A stretch of DNA of 64,000 bases from Dendrophyllia cribrosa (taxonomy: Eukaryota; Cnidaria; Anthozoa; Scleractinia; Dendrophylliidae). Below, one piece after another: positions 51,004 to 60,961 of the stretch (its first letter is position 1; the number at the start of each line of letters is the position of its first letter). The stretch covers positions 15,848,759-15,912,758 of the forward strand of contig JAJLRJ010000010.1 in NCBI GenBank assembly GCA_024195265.1. Reading direction: 5' to 3'. The translations under genes and the position numbers were made by a program. The notes under the pieces were generated by a model. It saw only the letters and a program-made list of their open reading frames with translations, searched no databases and was not told where the DNA came from.

Positions 51004-52489
51004 GTCAAAGTTACACAAGGATTTCCTCGCTTTAATGTTAAGGCATGGAAAGAAAACAATACGTACCTTATCCTCTATTATAAATATAAATAGGCTAGGA
51101 AATGTTTTTCTTAGACTTGAGTAGACCCGTTGAAAAAAAAAATATCGTGGTATATAGTTTGACTGTTGTCGTCTGATGCCCCGTTCACACCAACGGTTAA
51201 ACATGTTTAAATGTTGTTTAGTTTAACTACGTTTTTAGCCTCTATCTTGAACATTTTGAAATGTATATGACTCAAACTACCTGGAATGGTATTAAAGTCA
51301 ATAAAGTTTCTTTTAGTAAAGATTTCACTCCAAATATTACGGGAGGTTAGGAGGTATTTTTCTAAACCGGTTTTAAATTAAACAACATTTAAACATGTTT
51401 AAGCGTTGGTGTGAATGGGGTGTAAGTCTGTTTGTAATCATCGGTAATGCGTATTTTAAATTGGTTGGATCGATACAAAAAAGGCGAGTCAAAAGCCAAA
51501 TAATATCCAAGTTTAGACTTGCTCAAAAACCTAATTGACTCCAACTGACTCCACGATTTCATCCCAAATTTTAAAGTTGAAAGTGATCTATTTCGGCGGC
51601 TGTTTGTTTTTATCGGCGTTGAATTGAAAGTGACTACATCCGCGCCGGCTCCAAGTGGCGTGTCGTTTGTGAGAAGATCTAATTTGCATTTGTGGACCGA
51701 TTCGAGTTTTACTTTGGTCACAGCAAATTATAAGATGAAATGAAGCTGAATGATAAGAGCTCGTACCATAGAAAAGTCAGAAAATAGCGAGAAAAGCGAA
51801 GATCGATTTTGAACTAGAAATAACATATAAACCGTAAACAAACAGCAGGACAGTCGCGTGCTGAGTAGTTGAGCTGAGTAGTTGAGCTGAGTAGCTGTTG
51901 TGTTATATTTTTATTAGCGGGAATTATTTATTCAAAGCAAGCAAATATACGGATATTTCTTCTAATTTAAGTCGGCATTGTTCTGAAATGGCGAGAAGGT
52001 TTATTGATGCCATGAATCTGTGAAGAGATTTCAACCGTTTACCAAATTCTACATCTGGTAATCTGTAATTGGCTAATTTGTTGAAAAGCTGTCAATCGGC
52101 GAATGAAAATTCGGCTAACGCATTGTTGTACCCAATTCAAACCTTCTGGGAATAAGATTCTTTGTTCACAATATTTCCATATAACTTCCATGTCAATGCT
52201 TCATTGATATGGAAATATGACGAACAAAGAGTTCTTATCCCAAAAGGTTTGAATTGGGTACAACAATGCGTTAGCCGAATTTGTCTATTGTGGGGTTTGC
52301 AGGCAAGCGTTCCCCTCACCTCCCCACTCCCACCCCCGTCCTCCGATTTTTTGCTTTCGCCCCAATTTTCTCGCGGCCAGAATGCGGAAAATTCGTTCGT
52401 ACGGGAACGCTTGCTACGCAGGCTATGGGAAATAAAGCCGTGTTGACTTAACTTCCTGTTCAAAGATGCGGGCGCCTTTTTGGAACTTA

Positions 52490-52651
52490 GGGCCTGGTCG
52501 CACTACAGTAAAAAACAAAAATTAGTCGTGCAAAATGACATAAAAACAAAAACATTCCACAAAAAGCGTGTCCCACCGGAGCGGTTTCGTTTGTTTTCCT
52601 CGATTTTTGCACGGGGTAATTTTTGTTTTTGACTGTAGTGCGACCAGGCTC
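52490..52651. mobile_element. 162-bp Harbinger-type MITE
   Basis: GGGCCTGGTCGCACTACAGT at the left is mirrored by ACTGTAGTGCGACCAGGCTC at the right, flanked by TTA on both sides (52487-52489 and 52652-52654), the 3-bp duplication used by PIF/Harbinger. It interrupts the right arm of the surrounding element. Confidence 0.8.
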
Positions 52652-53284
52652 TTAACTAATTTTGTCGCGCTACTTCAGGGTTGGCTTCGGGGTGCAATAG
52701 TACGGCGCGCGCATTGCAAATCAGAAGGATGGGCCGAAGGATGGTGGTTCGAGTCTCGGGGCTGGCGCGACGTGAATTTTTTATTTTCTTTCTTTCAGCG
52801 TTTTTTGTTTTGTTTTGTTTTTGTTTTTTGTTTTTGATTAAAGTAAAAAAAAATCGCCGTCATTTTTTAACCCTCGACATTTACTCTCGACCCTCGACAT
52901 TTTACCCTGGACCCTCGACACATTAACCTCGACCCTCGACTCTCGACAAAAACCTACACTCAAAAGGACACCATATTCGCATTCAATTTTCCTCGGACAG
53001 AACAAAGCGGAAAATCGGCTTTAGAGAAACTGTTGTCAATGCTCGAACTGCACGCCACGACTCGGCAATGTCGTTTATCGATCTAGGTCTTTCTATAGAA
53101 AAACACCATACTATTGGGCGGCATCTGTATTGTTACCATTCTCTATTGAATTATTTATTTTCCTAACCACTGAATACATTTCCACTTAATTTCTCTTATC
53201 GCCTAATACCTTTAACTATCAACATTCTTCTGTTTTTATTAACCTTACGTTCTAACGCATTAACGAGATGGGACACTGTCACGA

Positions 53285-53300
53285 GGGCGCATGCGCGAGT
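53285..53300. promoter_or_regulatory. NRF1-like site upstream of the 53361 exon
   Basis: GGGCGCATGCGCGAG contains the palindromic GCGCATGCGC core recognised by NRF1-type factors in animal promoters, about 65 bp before the ATG. Confidence 0.5.
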
Positions 53301-53360
53301 TTTTCGAATCGAAACTTCAAAAGCAGCCTGAATTTTTCAAGTTGAACCGTCAATTTCAAA

Positions 53361-53590
53361 ATGGCGTCGACTAGTGGCGGCGGTGGAGGGAAAAGAACCA
53401 ATTCGGGACGGAAGAGGAAGTTCGAGGATCAAGCAGAATATAAGATAGCGTGGTCTAGAAACCACAAACGAATATATTTGGAAAATCGGATATTTAGGTC
53501 GTGGCTTCAGGCTAAATTCGATGCCGGGTATGAAGCTTCCAGTGACAGCGACTTCGTCGCCCATTTGTTGTCGTTGGAATATCGTAGAAG
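53361..53590 (+). CDS. Probable first coding exon of a host or domesticated gene
   Basis: ATG in good context (TCAAAATGGCG) opens a frame rich in Gly/Ser then basic residues (GGGGGKRTNSGRKRKFEDQ), followed by IAWSRNHKRIYLENRIFRSW and a KFDAGYEASSDSDFVAHLLS helix. The frame runs to GAAG followed by GTATGCTATG, a plausible splice donor at 53591. The RIYL...F..W...K...GY.SDSDFA.HLL pattern occurs at the start of many cnidarian and fish proteins, some with KDZ-type or zinc-finger regions, in my recollection. Later exons are not identified. Confidence 0.55.
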
Positions 53591-53701
53591 GTATGCTATG
53601 TTTACATGACTTTGGCTTCAGTTTGCCCTCCTCAGGACGAGTGGCTTCTTGACGGAACCAAAAAAATTAAAAATGAAAGGGAGTAAAGGAAAGAAAAATG
53701 A

Positions 53702-53765
53702 TGAGCCTAAGACTCGAGGTATTCCCAGGCGGTCACCCATCCAAGGGCTTAACTAGAACCGGCGC
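53702..53765 (-). pseudogene. 5S rRNA-derived fragment
   Basis: On the minus strand the segment reads GGTTCTAGTTAAGCCCTTGG then ATGGGTGACCGCCTGGGAAT and ACCTCGAGTCTTAGGCTC, which matches the 3' half of animal 5S rRNA (TACTTGGATGGGTGACCGCC...GGGAATACC...GTAGGCT). The internal promoter half is absent. It is either a 5S pseudogene or the 3' part of a 5S-derived SINE. Confidence 0.65.
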
Positions 53766-54949
53766 ATGTCAACCCGTGACAGTGTCCCTTTAAGAGCCCT
53801 TTGATCGCTTTTCGCACCTTTTGTTTTTAAAATCTTCTGCACTTTTATTACGACTGTTTAATCCAGTCCGCAAGCTTCACGCGAGTGGGAACTTTTCGCC
53901 ACGGTAAAAGAGGTGTAAGCTTATTATAAAGCAATTTAATTCATTTGACCTAGTTTATCTCGCTGGAGTTTTCGAAGAAATAAAACGGATGTCTACAGGT
54001 AAAATTGTTGTGCAGTGGACTAGAATTTGCCCGGCAATCGCATCGTATGGTGGTCTCAGGAATAGTTACTTTGTTTAACGTGGGCTTTTAGTCTATTCCG
54101 GTCCTTTGTAAAAATGACTGTCTTGATGCGAATAGTTTTTCAAATATTTTCTCTGGCCGGTGATAAAATCTTTTGTGCGTGTTTTGTGAAGAGGTGTCTT
54201 GTCGGGGAAATCCTGTCAGTAGTAAACTTAGCTTATTTTTTAAATGACATGATGTAATAATAAATCTCTTTCAATGAAAATCTTTCCGAAGAAACCTTTC
54301 CAAAACATCAGGCTGCTTTTCTTTTCTATAGGGAATCATAAATTATGCTCAACGAATTTATATTGATGCAAACGCTGCAATTATTTTGGCTGCGTCAATT
54401 CGAAGGGGAAAAAATGAATTGTTTAAAAGAAAAACTGGTAATGTTGACGATTCTTCTCGAGAACTCTTGTCTAATAAACTTCGATGAAAACGGTTTTTAA
54501 TACTGTAATATATTTATACAGAGGAAAACCTTCATTGTCTATCTTGTTTATAATACAGCCGAAGTGTTTACACTCGCATTGTTCACGCAGTTTTGCAAAG
54601 TTCGCCCGGTCGTTTGTGTGTTCACGTGAGACAAAAAGGTTCTACAGGGTTCGTCAAATAAAATGTTTCGGTACCGGCTCTTCTTTTATCGGCCGAATTC
54701 ATTCCTGATCCAAATTTGCATACCGGTAGTCAACTGAGATTTGCGTTGTCGGATCAAATTACAAACAAAATTAATTCTTTGATTTAAAACTCACAATTGC
54801 CAGGGAAAGAGCCTCTCAACCTTTAAAACTGTTCTAGATTTCTAATGGGAATTGTATTTTACACACCAAGAAAAGTAAGCTTATTAAGCAATAAGAAAGT
54901 CTGGAAATGTTTTCTTCTCCGAATAGAAAATTGACGGTGTCACTTTGTT
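53766..54949. other. Intronic/intergenic stretch
   Basis: No supported gene or repeat pair. It may be the first intron of the 53361 gene. Confidence 0.45.
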
Positions 54950-54999
54950 CACAGGTAGCCCAAGCTACCTTATTACATGAAATTTTCGCGACACGTTAA

Positions 55000-55381
55000 A
55001 GGAGCTATGTCATGGTGATTTTGAGGTTTTCAGGTCAAAACCGTCCCAAATTAAAACTAAGTACCTTTGTCATACACGAAATGCTTCAAGAACACTAACA
55101 GGAAGATATCAAGTGAATTTTAGCAGAGAAAATAAACCATAATCGGAGTTTTAGCGAATTTTCTAAGACACAAGCGATAAACTTGAAAAAATTGGCCCAA
55201 TTTTTTCAAGATACAATCCATTTCCATCCTGGCCATCTGAAGCCCAAGACACTTATTTTTACTTTTAGAGCACTAGTGGAATAATTTTAAACAAAACTGG
55301 ATTTTTAGTTTTGGAATTTCACTAATACAAAGATGTATTTTGGCTTTTTAAAGTAACGCTAAAAATGGTGACATAGCCCCT
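55000..55381. mobile_element. 382-bp MITE with TTAA duplication
   Basis: AGGAGCTATGTCATGGTGAT at the left is mirrored by a version of ATGGTGACATAGCCCCT at the right, flanked by TTAA at 54996-54999 and 55382-55385. Removal rejoins a coherent CGACACG-TTAA-TTTCGCG sequence of the host element. Confidence 0.75.
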
Positions 55382-55474
55382 TTAATTTCGCGAATTTCAC
55401 GATTTAAAAAAAATCGCAAAATTTAAGTGACGCGAACAATAAGTGTCGTGAACATAACATGACGCGAAAATTAA

Positions 55475-55750
55475 GTGACTCGCATTATGTTAAATAATCA
55501 AGTTCGCAACGTGGTATTCGGCAGAAGTCCAAAAGCAAGTGATAGTGTTGTCAACTTTAAAGATGTGAATGTCGACCTTAATCTATCGGTTTTGAAGCCA
55601 ATCCATGCAACTTGGTTGGTGGAAATATATAACTTTTTCACCAGCCCACAGGGAAAGGTTCCTGTCTTGAAAGGATGGGTGAAAGCGGGAAAAAATGGTG
55701 TAGTAACTGGAAGAGAAGTGTTACCGCCTGTTGTTCCATATATGAAATGA
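55475..55750 (+). pseudogene. DDE transposase C-terminal remnant
   Basis: The frame contains NVDLNLSVLKPIHATWLVEI followed by YNFFTSPQGKVPVLKGWVKAG, a pattern I associate with the C-terminal end of pogo/Tigger-type DDE transposases. The catalytic core is absent. It fits the TA target duplication of the surrounding element. Confidence 0.5.
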
Positions 55751-56006
55751 CTGGTGAGACTTGTATATATGTTTCTAAACGGCATCATTTTTTCTTCGGA
55801 GCCCGTAGAAAGGAATTTTCAATGTAAATGGATATTGTGGTTAATTGACTCAAGACCAATAATTCACGTACAAGCATTAACTGCTTGTGGACACTGTGAG
55901 AACTGTTTTGTTGTTAGTGTTAACATATAGTCCCGCCGTTGCATTTTTGTAAAGTTTGACGTTGCACCTTTGATAAAGTCGTTTTATTTAATTGAACTCG
56001 GGACAT

Positions 56007-56399
56007 GTTAAATAAGGACATTGACTATAAAAGGAAGCTTGGCCTGGCCAAGCCGCCAGTCATTTCACACTTGACACCGAACTGTTAACATCACGTGCAT
56101 CCGCTCGCCAATGGAGAACCGTTACCGCGCGAAATTCAAATTTGGAAAGCTAAAATATTATATTCATGCTAAAAGGCGCATAAATTCAAATAATGTTTTT
56201 AGTTTTATTTTCGTGAAAGATAAATCCTATACAAGATTGAACTAGTGAAGGTAGAATTAGACCTATTTCTTGGGGCAACGGTCTTCCTCCGTGTTGCTCG
56301 CAGTGTCAGCCATGTTTGATTAGCCGTTGAAGCAGTGATGGTGTGACAAAGAGGAGGCGGAGCTATTCCTTTTATAGTCAGTGTCCTTGTTTAAATAAC
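56007..56399. mobile_element. MITE with TAAGGACATTGACTATAAAAGG ends
   Basis: GTTAAATAAGGACATTGACT and the following ATAAAAGGA are mirrored by TCCTTTTATAGTCAGTGTCC and TTGTTTAAATAAC. Nested in the inner element. Confidence 0.65.
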
Positions 56400-57479
56400 A
56401 TTGACAAGGAAATAAATTGTGTTTAACTCAAAAACGCGAAAAAGTGATTCAAAATTTAAAATTTTCGCAAAATCGCGAAATTTAAGTGTCGCGAAATATG
56501 CGCACCTCAAAATCGCGAAATAAACGTGTCGCGAAAATTTCATGTAATAAGGTATATGTGTCAACACAGTGACCGTTACGAGCGAAATTATAAGGATTTG
56601 TATGAGAAAAAACGGTGCATTCTAGGAGCTAAAAAACGCGAACAAGATTTCAATAAAAATTGTGTGTTTCCTTGTCTCCTGTGTGGTTTTTGGAGCGATT
56701 TAGATCGTTTCCAGTGAGTTTAAGTTCCAGTGCTTTCTCTCATATATATCCTTTATCCTTTATATAGAGAGAAAGCAATGGAACTAAAACTCACTGGAAA
56801 CAACCACACTGGAGACAAGGAAACACACAAGCGAAGTAAGGTGGGCAATTTTTGTTGAAATCTTGTTCGTATTTTTTAGCTCCTAGAATGGATCGTTTTT
56901 TCTCATACAAATCCTTATAATTTCGCTCGTAACGGTTACTGTGACACATATAGCTTGGGCTACCTGTGCTTTGTCCCGCTGTTGTAGATTTCGCTTGCAC
57001 GAAAGACTTGGATAAAATTATAAAGTGAAGCTGTTGATTCACTTGGCTATATTAATGGAAGGTTTTAGCAGCGAATGTTTAGGACAAAACCCCTTCAGAT
57101 GAGAAGTTTTACCATCGATAAACTTTTAATTGTTTTAATTACTTAAGCTTTTAAGGAAAAGTTTTAGGACATTATCTCGCTGCAATTCAGTAGTACCGCA
57201 AGTTACGATAAATTTAGTCGAGTTTTGCGATCGGAAGGTGAAAAACTCTTTTCCCGCAGTTTCGATTTTCTGCCTTATCTGCTTATTACGCAGGAATAAC
57301 CTTCTTATTAAACAAAAGTGACACCATTTCTTGTCTTTCTTGTTTAATAAGCAGAAAGTCCGCGGATTCTCCGTTCTCTTATCTTGACAGTGTTTCTCAA
57401 GACTTCATATAACTTATGAATGGGGTTAGTTTCTAGAGCAACTGTGGTGCTGCGTCGGTGGGGGTGAAGCACAAGAATT

Positions 57480-57977
57480 TGGTTTTATCGACTGAATCGA
57501 TAAGGTACGGCTTTCTGTGTTACCCTGGTGTAGGGAAAGGCCGCAGATTGTCATGTGTTGTTTAGAATGGTTAGTGAGATTGAAATGACGCGCAACTGGT
57601 TTGTCATTTTTTCAACGTCTCGGAGATGTTCGCGAAAACGGTCGCCCAGTCTCCTCCCTACACCCTTTCCCTACACCCTTTCCCTACACCAGGGTAACAC
57701 AGAAAGCCGTAAAAACTTAGAACAAAAAAATCATCTTTCAAATCGACACTCTCAAACCCCACGGAATCAACGAACGCTTTTCATTCAACTAATTTACATT
57801 TGTTTTTTACGTCACCAGATTTCCACCAATAGCGTAGCTTCACCTACTATATTAAACCACACACTACCTACAATTCCTTGATTCGCTCCGACGAAGGGCT
57901 GGCGCTCGAAACGTCAGCTTTCTCGAATCTTTTTACGGTGGCTAATTTACCTTATCGACTCAGTCGATAAAACCAAA
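57480..57977 (+). mobile_element. Penelope-like element end (copy 1)
   Basis: Contains the characteristic CTCCGACGAAGGGCTGGCGC / TCGAAACGTCAGC block (57888-57920) and is framed by GGTTTTATCGACTGAATCGA and its inverted form near 57955-57972. A CCCTTTCCCTACA unit is tandem at 57659-57691. No RT is present, so it is a truncated copy. Confidence 0.65.
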
Positions 57978-58920
57978 TTTTCATATAACTTATAATAAGT
58001 TTGTAAAAAAAAAATGAATTTGAGAAGGAAAACAAGTTTCTAGTGTAATACACTGTATTTATACTGGGTTTCAATCAAATAAATTACGGTAAACCTTTTC
58101 GCTGACCAGTGCTGTCGCGGAATTCTGTCCTGAATTTGCATACATCGATATTATAAAATGCTCAAGGAAATGCGCGCACTATGATTGGTTAAACCGAGTT
58201 CATTATAACTCGATAAAGCACGCGCGTGACGTAAGGTTCATTATTACCGTTTATATTTTATAAAAGAAATAAAAAACTTGTTCCTCGTGCTTATAAAGCT
58301 GGCTAACAAAAAAGAAGCAAAGCTGAAAACAATAGCCGGAACAACACAGCAAAGCAAAGGATTGGTCTATTTCCTTTGCCTTATTTCCTCAATAATAAAT
58401 TAACACAGATGGAAAGACAGCACAGGTCTTTTAAAACATGGAAACACACTGACACCAGTCAAAAGTTTAAGTTTTCATAAAAAAGACAGTCAACTTCATC
58501 AATCTTCTTCCTACATAACTCACTTGATTGCTTTCTTGCATTTTGGTGTAAATTATTTATTTGGGGGTCAGGGTCCTTTTATTTCATTTCTTTTAGCCCC
58601 TGGTTAAGCATTTAAAAAGACTTAGGGGGATTAAATTTTGGGAGGAAGTAGAATTTGGAAGAAAGAGCTTTTACTGTACTATCAAGGAGCCAAGATTTTC
58701 AATGAACTATCATTTGAACTTAGGTCCTTAACTTCTAGATTTTTATTCAAGAAAGCATTAAGTGAACACTTCAACTAATTTCTGGAACTTTAATTTATAG
58801 TTTTAAAATGTCAATAGTTTTTTATGTTTTAGCGATTTTTCTTATCTTATATTTATTTTAGTTGTTGTTTAATTTACAGGACCCCATTGATAACAGTGTT
58901 TCATACACTGATGGGTTATA
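57978..58920. other. Gene-less stretch
   Basis: A GC-rich palindromic segment (58165-58245: GCGCGCACTATGATTGGTTA ... CACGCGCGTGACGTAA) is probably a MITE fragment. Otherwise AT-rich with no supported gene. Confidence 0.5.
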
Positions 58921-58937
58921 TCCTGTTAAAGTATTCG

Positions 58938-58973
<36 letters not shown>

Positions 58974-59085
58974 TATAGAAATGTAATTCTTTTTAACTTT
59001 CATTTATTTTAAAGTATCAATTTATAGTTATTTTAAATTATTATTATTGCTATTTTATTATTTTTATTATTATTATTATTATGTT
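58938..59085. repeat. (TTA)n microsatellites
   Basis: ATT/TTA runs at about 58938-58974 and 59040-59080 precede the LINE remnant. Confidence 0.8.
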
Positions 59086-59187
59086 TATTCCTTTAAGGCT
59101 CAGGCACAATGTTCTGTCTGGTTGATATTCCCTGGAAGCGGGCTCCAACATGTCACCATGGGTTCCAGGACTTTTCTTTCTTTCCTC

Positions 59188-59550
59188 TTACAAGGACAGC
59201 ACCTTTCTCAGGATCTTTGCTGTACCCAACAATGCTGTTTTCTGAATAGTTTCCATTCTTATGGTTACACTAATTTGCTTCATGTACTTCTCACAGTTGA
59301 CTGAAATGGCACCAAGTGCCCCGATAACAACTGGGACGACAGTGACTTTCCGCATGTGCCAGAGTTTTGCCACTTCATCTTTCAATAGTTGGTATTTCTC
59401 AATCTTCTCGAGCTCCTTATCTCTCAACCTGTTGTCACCTGGGATGGCAACATCAATTACAATCACCTCTCTCTCTTTCCTATCAATAAAAACAATGTCT
59501 GGTCTTCTTGCTTCAATTTTCCGATCACATTGGACTGTGAAATCCCATAG
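59188..59550 (-). pseudogene. LINE endonuclease C-terminal remnant in (TTA)n
   Basis: On the minus strand the frame reads RRPDIVFIDRKEREVIVIDV then AIPGDNRLRDKELEKIEKYQ, KVTVVPVVIGALGAIS and LLGTAKILRKVLSL. It is the same restriction-like endonuclease domain as at 8116-8437 (RPD-x12-D, VPVVxGALGxI, LRxVLS) but a diverged family member. It sits between (TTA)n tracts on both sides (59040-59080 and 59555-59614), again at TAA repeats. Confidence 0.75.
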
Positions 59551-59554
59551 TATC

Positions 59555-59614
<60 letters not shown>
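59555..59614. repeat. (ATT)n microsatellite
   Basis: About 19-20 ATT units. Long Leu or Ile runs translated from it are not proteins. Confidence 0.92.
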
Positions 59615-59616
<2 letters not shown>

Positions 59617-59696
59617 AGGTAAGTAAGAGAATTATATGGGTGCCGATTACTTGAGTGTGTAAAAGAAGTCAAAATCGTTATTTTGTAACACAAGAA

Positions 59697-60060
59697 TTTA
59701 GTTTTATCGACTGAGTCGATAAGGTAAATTGACCACCATAACAAGATTCAAATAGCTGACGTTTCGAGCGCTAGCCCTTCGTCGGAGCGAATCAAGGAAT
59801 TGTGGGTAGTGTGTGGTTTTATATAGTAAGCGGTGGAGCTACGCTATTGGTGGAAATTTGGTGACGTGAAAAACAAATGTAAATTAGTTGAATGAAAAGC
59901 GTTCGTTGATTCCGTGAGGTTTGAGAGTACCGATTTGAAAGAAAGATTTTTTGTTCTAAGTTTTTACGGCTTTCTGTGTTACCCTGGTGTAGGGAAAGGC
60001 CGCAGATTGTCATGTGTTGTTTAGAATGGTTAGTAAGATTGAAATGACGCGTGACTCGGA
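59697..60060 (-). mobile_element. Penelope-like element end (copy 2)
   Basis: The same GCTGACGTTTCGAGCGCTAG / CCCTTCGTCGGAGCG block as copy 1 in the opposite orientation (59756-59790), again next to TTTTATCGACTGAGTCGATA. The stretch 59960-60045 repeats 57510-57590 in the same orientation, so arms from both copies are shuffled. Confidence 0.6.
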
Positions 60061-60953
60061 GATGTTCATGAAAACGGTCGCCCAGTCTCTTCCCTGTTTC
60101 GCCAATGTATATCTTTTTGCAAAAACTTATTTTGTAGTTTTCTACATTGAATATTTTTATTCAAATATTTCACTAAGTTTACGAGAAATGCATGAGAAAG
60201 GGAAAGGTGTTATGCCAATAACTGACAATGTAAATAAAATATATTCCACTTTAAATAATAATTATTGCAGTGTTTGACCTTTAATTAATAACCTTTAAGT
60301 TTGTGTTTTTGCAGTAAATATTTAATTATTTATTAATAATAAGTAAGGATATGGTTCTTACTTGGAGAACTGAACACACATTCAAATTGATATTTATGTT
60401 TCTATGCTACTGGATGAAACTAGATTTTTACAGTTAGATAATCTAAGAAATATTGTTGAATAATATTCTTAGTTCCTTTTAAGTTTCGCTCTTTCCTTTA
60501 AAGTTTCCAACAGTCTATAAGAAGTGAAAACTAAAGAAGTTTTTCATTAACTGAAATGCACTCTCTTGCACTTATCTACAGAAGGAGCTGTATCTTCAGT
60601 TAGTCCTTTTCAATTCCTCAAATAGACAATCTCGTGCTAATTAATTAATACTGAAAACAACACCTTGTGAATAGCTTGTTGTCAAAAAGAATAAATTTCA
60701 AGGTTATTGTATTAATACTGATCATTGCTACCGTCAACATATCTTGTACTGGAGAAGCTACTCTGCCTTTTCCATATAATGTTTAATTTGTTTACATCTT
60801 CAAACAATCTTGCAAAACAGTTAAACCTATTTTCAGCTACTTCTATTGAGCTAAATAAATGTGATCAATGTTTTATGATTAAACTCTTCCTTGCTATTTT
60901 TCCTTGGTTCTTAGCTCGCGCTGTAAACAATCGAGTATTCAGTTTGAAAATAG
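60061..60953. other. Gene-less AT-rich stretch
   Basis: Short open frames at 60014-60277 and 60725-60958 lack any recognisable motif and coding-like composition. Confidence 0.5.
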
Positions 60954-60961
60954 CTTAACTT

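Larger units (their letters stand above)
50044..52961. mobile_element. 2.9-kb element with ~440-bp TIRs
   Basis: The left arm (50044 to about 50480) and right arm (about 52295-52961, enlarged by a nested MITE) are inverted repeats. Outer ends read AGTGTAGGCTTTTGTCGAGA and its counterpart, followed by a GTCGAGGG-type minisatellite (four to five units per arm), a T/A-rich spacer, a tRNA-like GGTTCGAGTCT word, and a GTACGAACGAATTTTC block. The interior (50520-52290) carries a RecQ-like helicase start. No transposase was recognised. Confidence 0.7.
54968..56552. mobile_element. Inner 1.6-kb DNA element with TA duplication
   Basis: CCTTATTACATGAAATTTTC at the left is mirrored by GAAAATTTCATGTAATAAGG at the right; the perfect match extends 30 bp to GCGACACGTT. 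Flanking TA on both sides (54966-54967 and 56553-56554) restores the outer palindrome. It carries a transposase remnant and two further MITEs. Confidence 0.85.
54950..56968. mobile_element. Outer palindromic element, split by an inner one
   Basis: Ends CACAGGTAGCCCAAGCTA (54950-54967) and TAGCTTGGGCTACCTGTG (56951-56968). Removing the insertion at 54968-56552 restores a foldback of roughly 215-bp arms (…TATGTGTCA... mirrored by TGACACATATAGC...), the second arm beginning near 56764 after a TATATATCCTTTAT spacer. Confidence 0.78.

Noticed and set aside
59463..59744. Poly-Ile and poly-Leu open frames
   Set aside because: Translations of the (ATT)n microsatellite.
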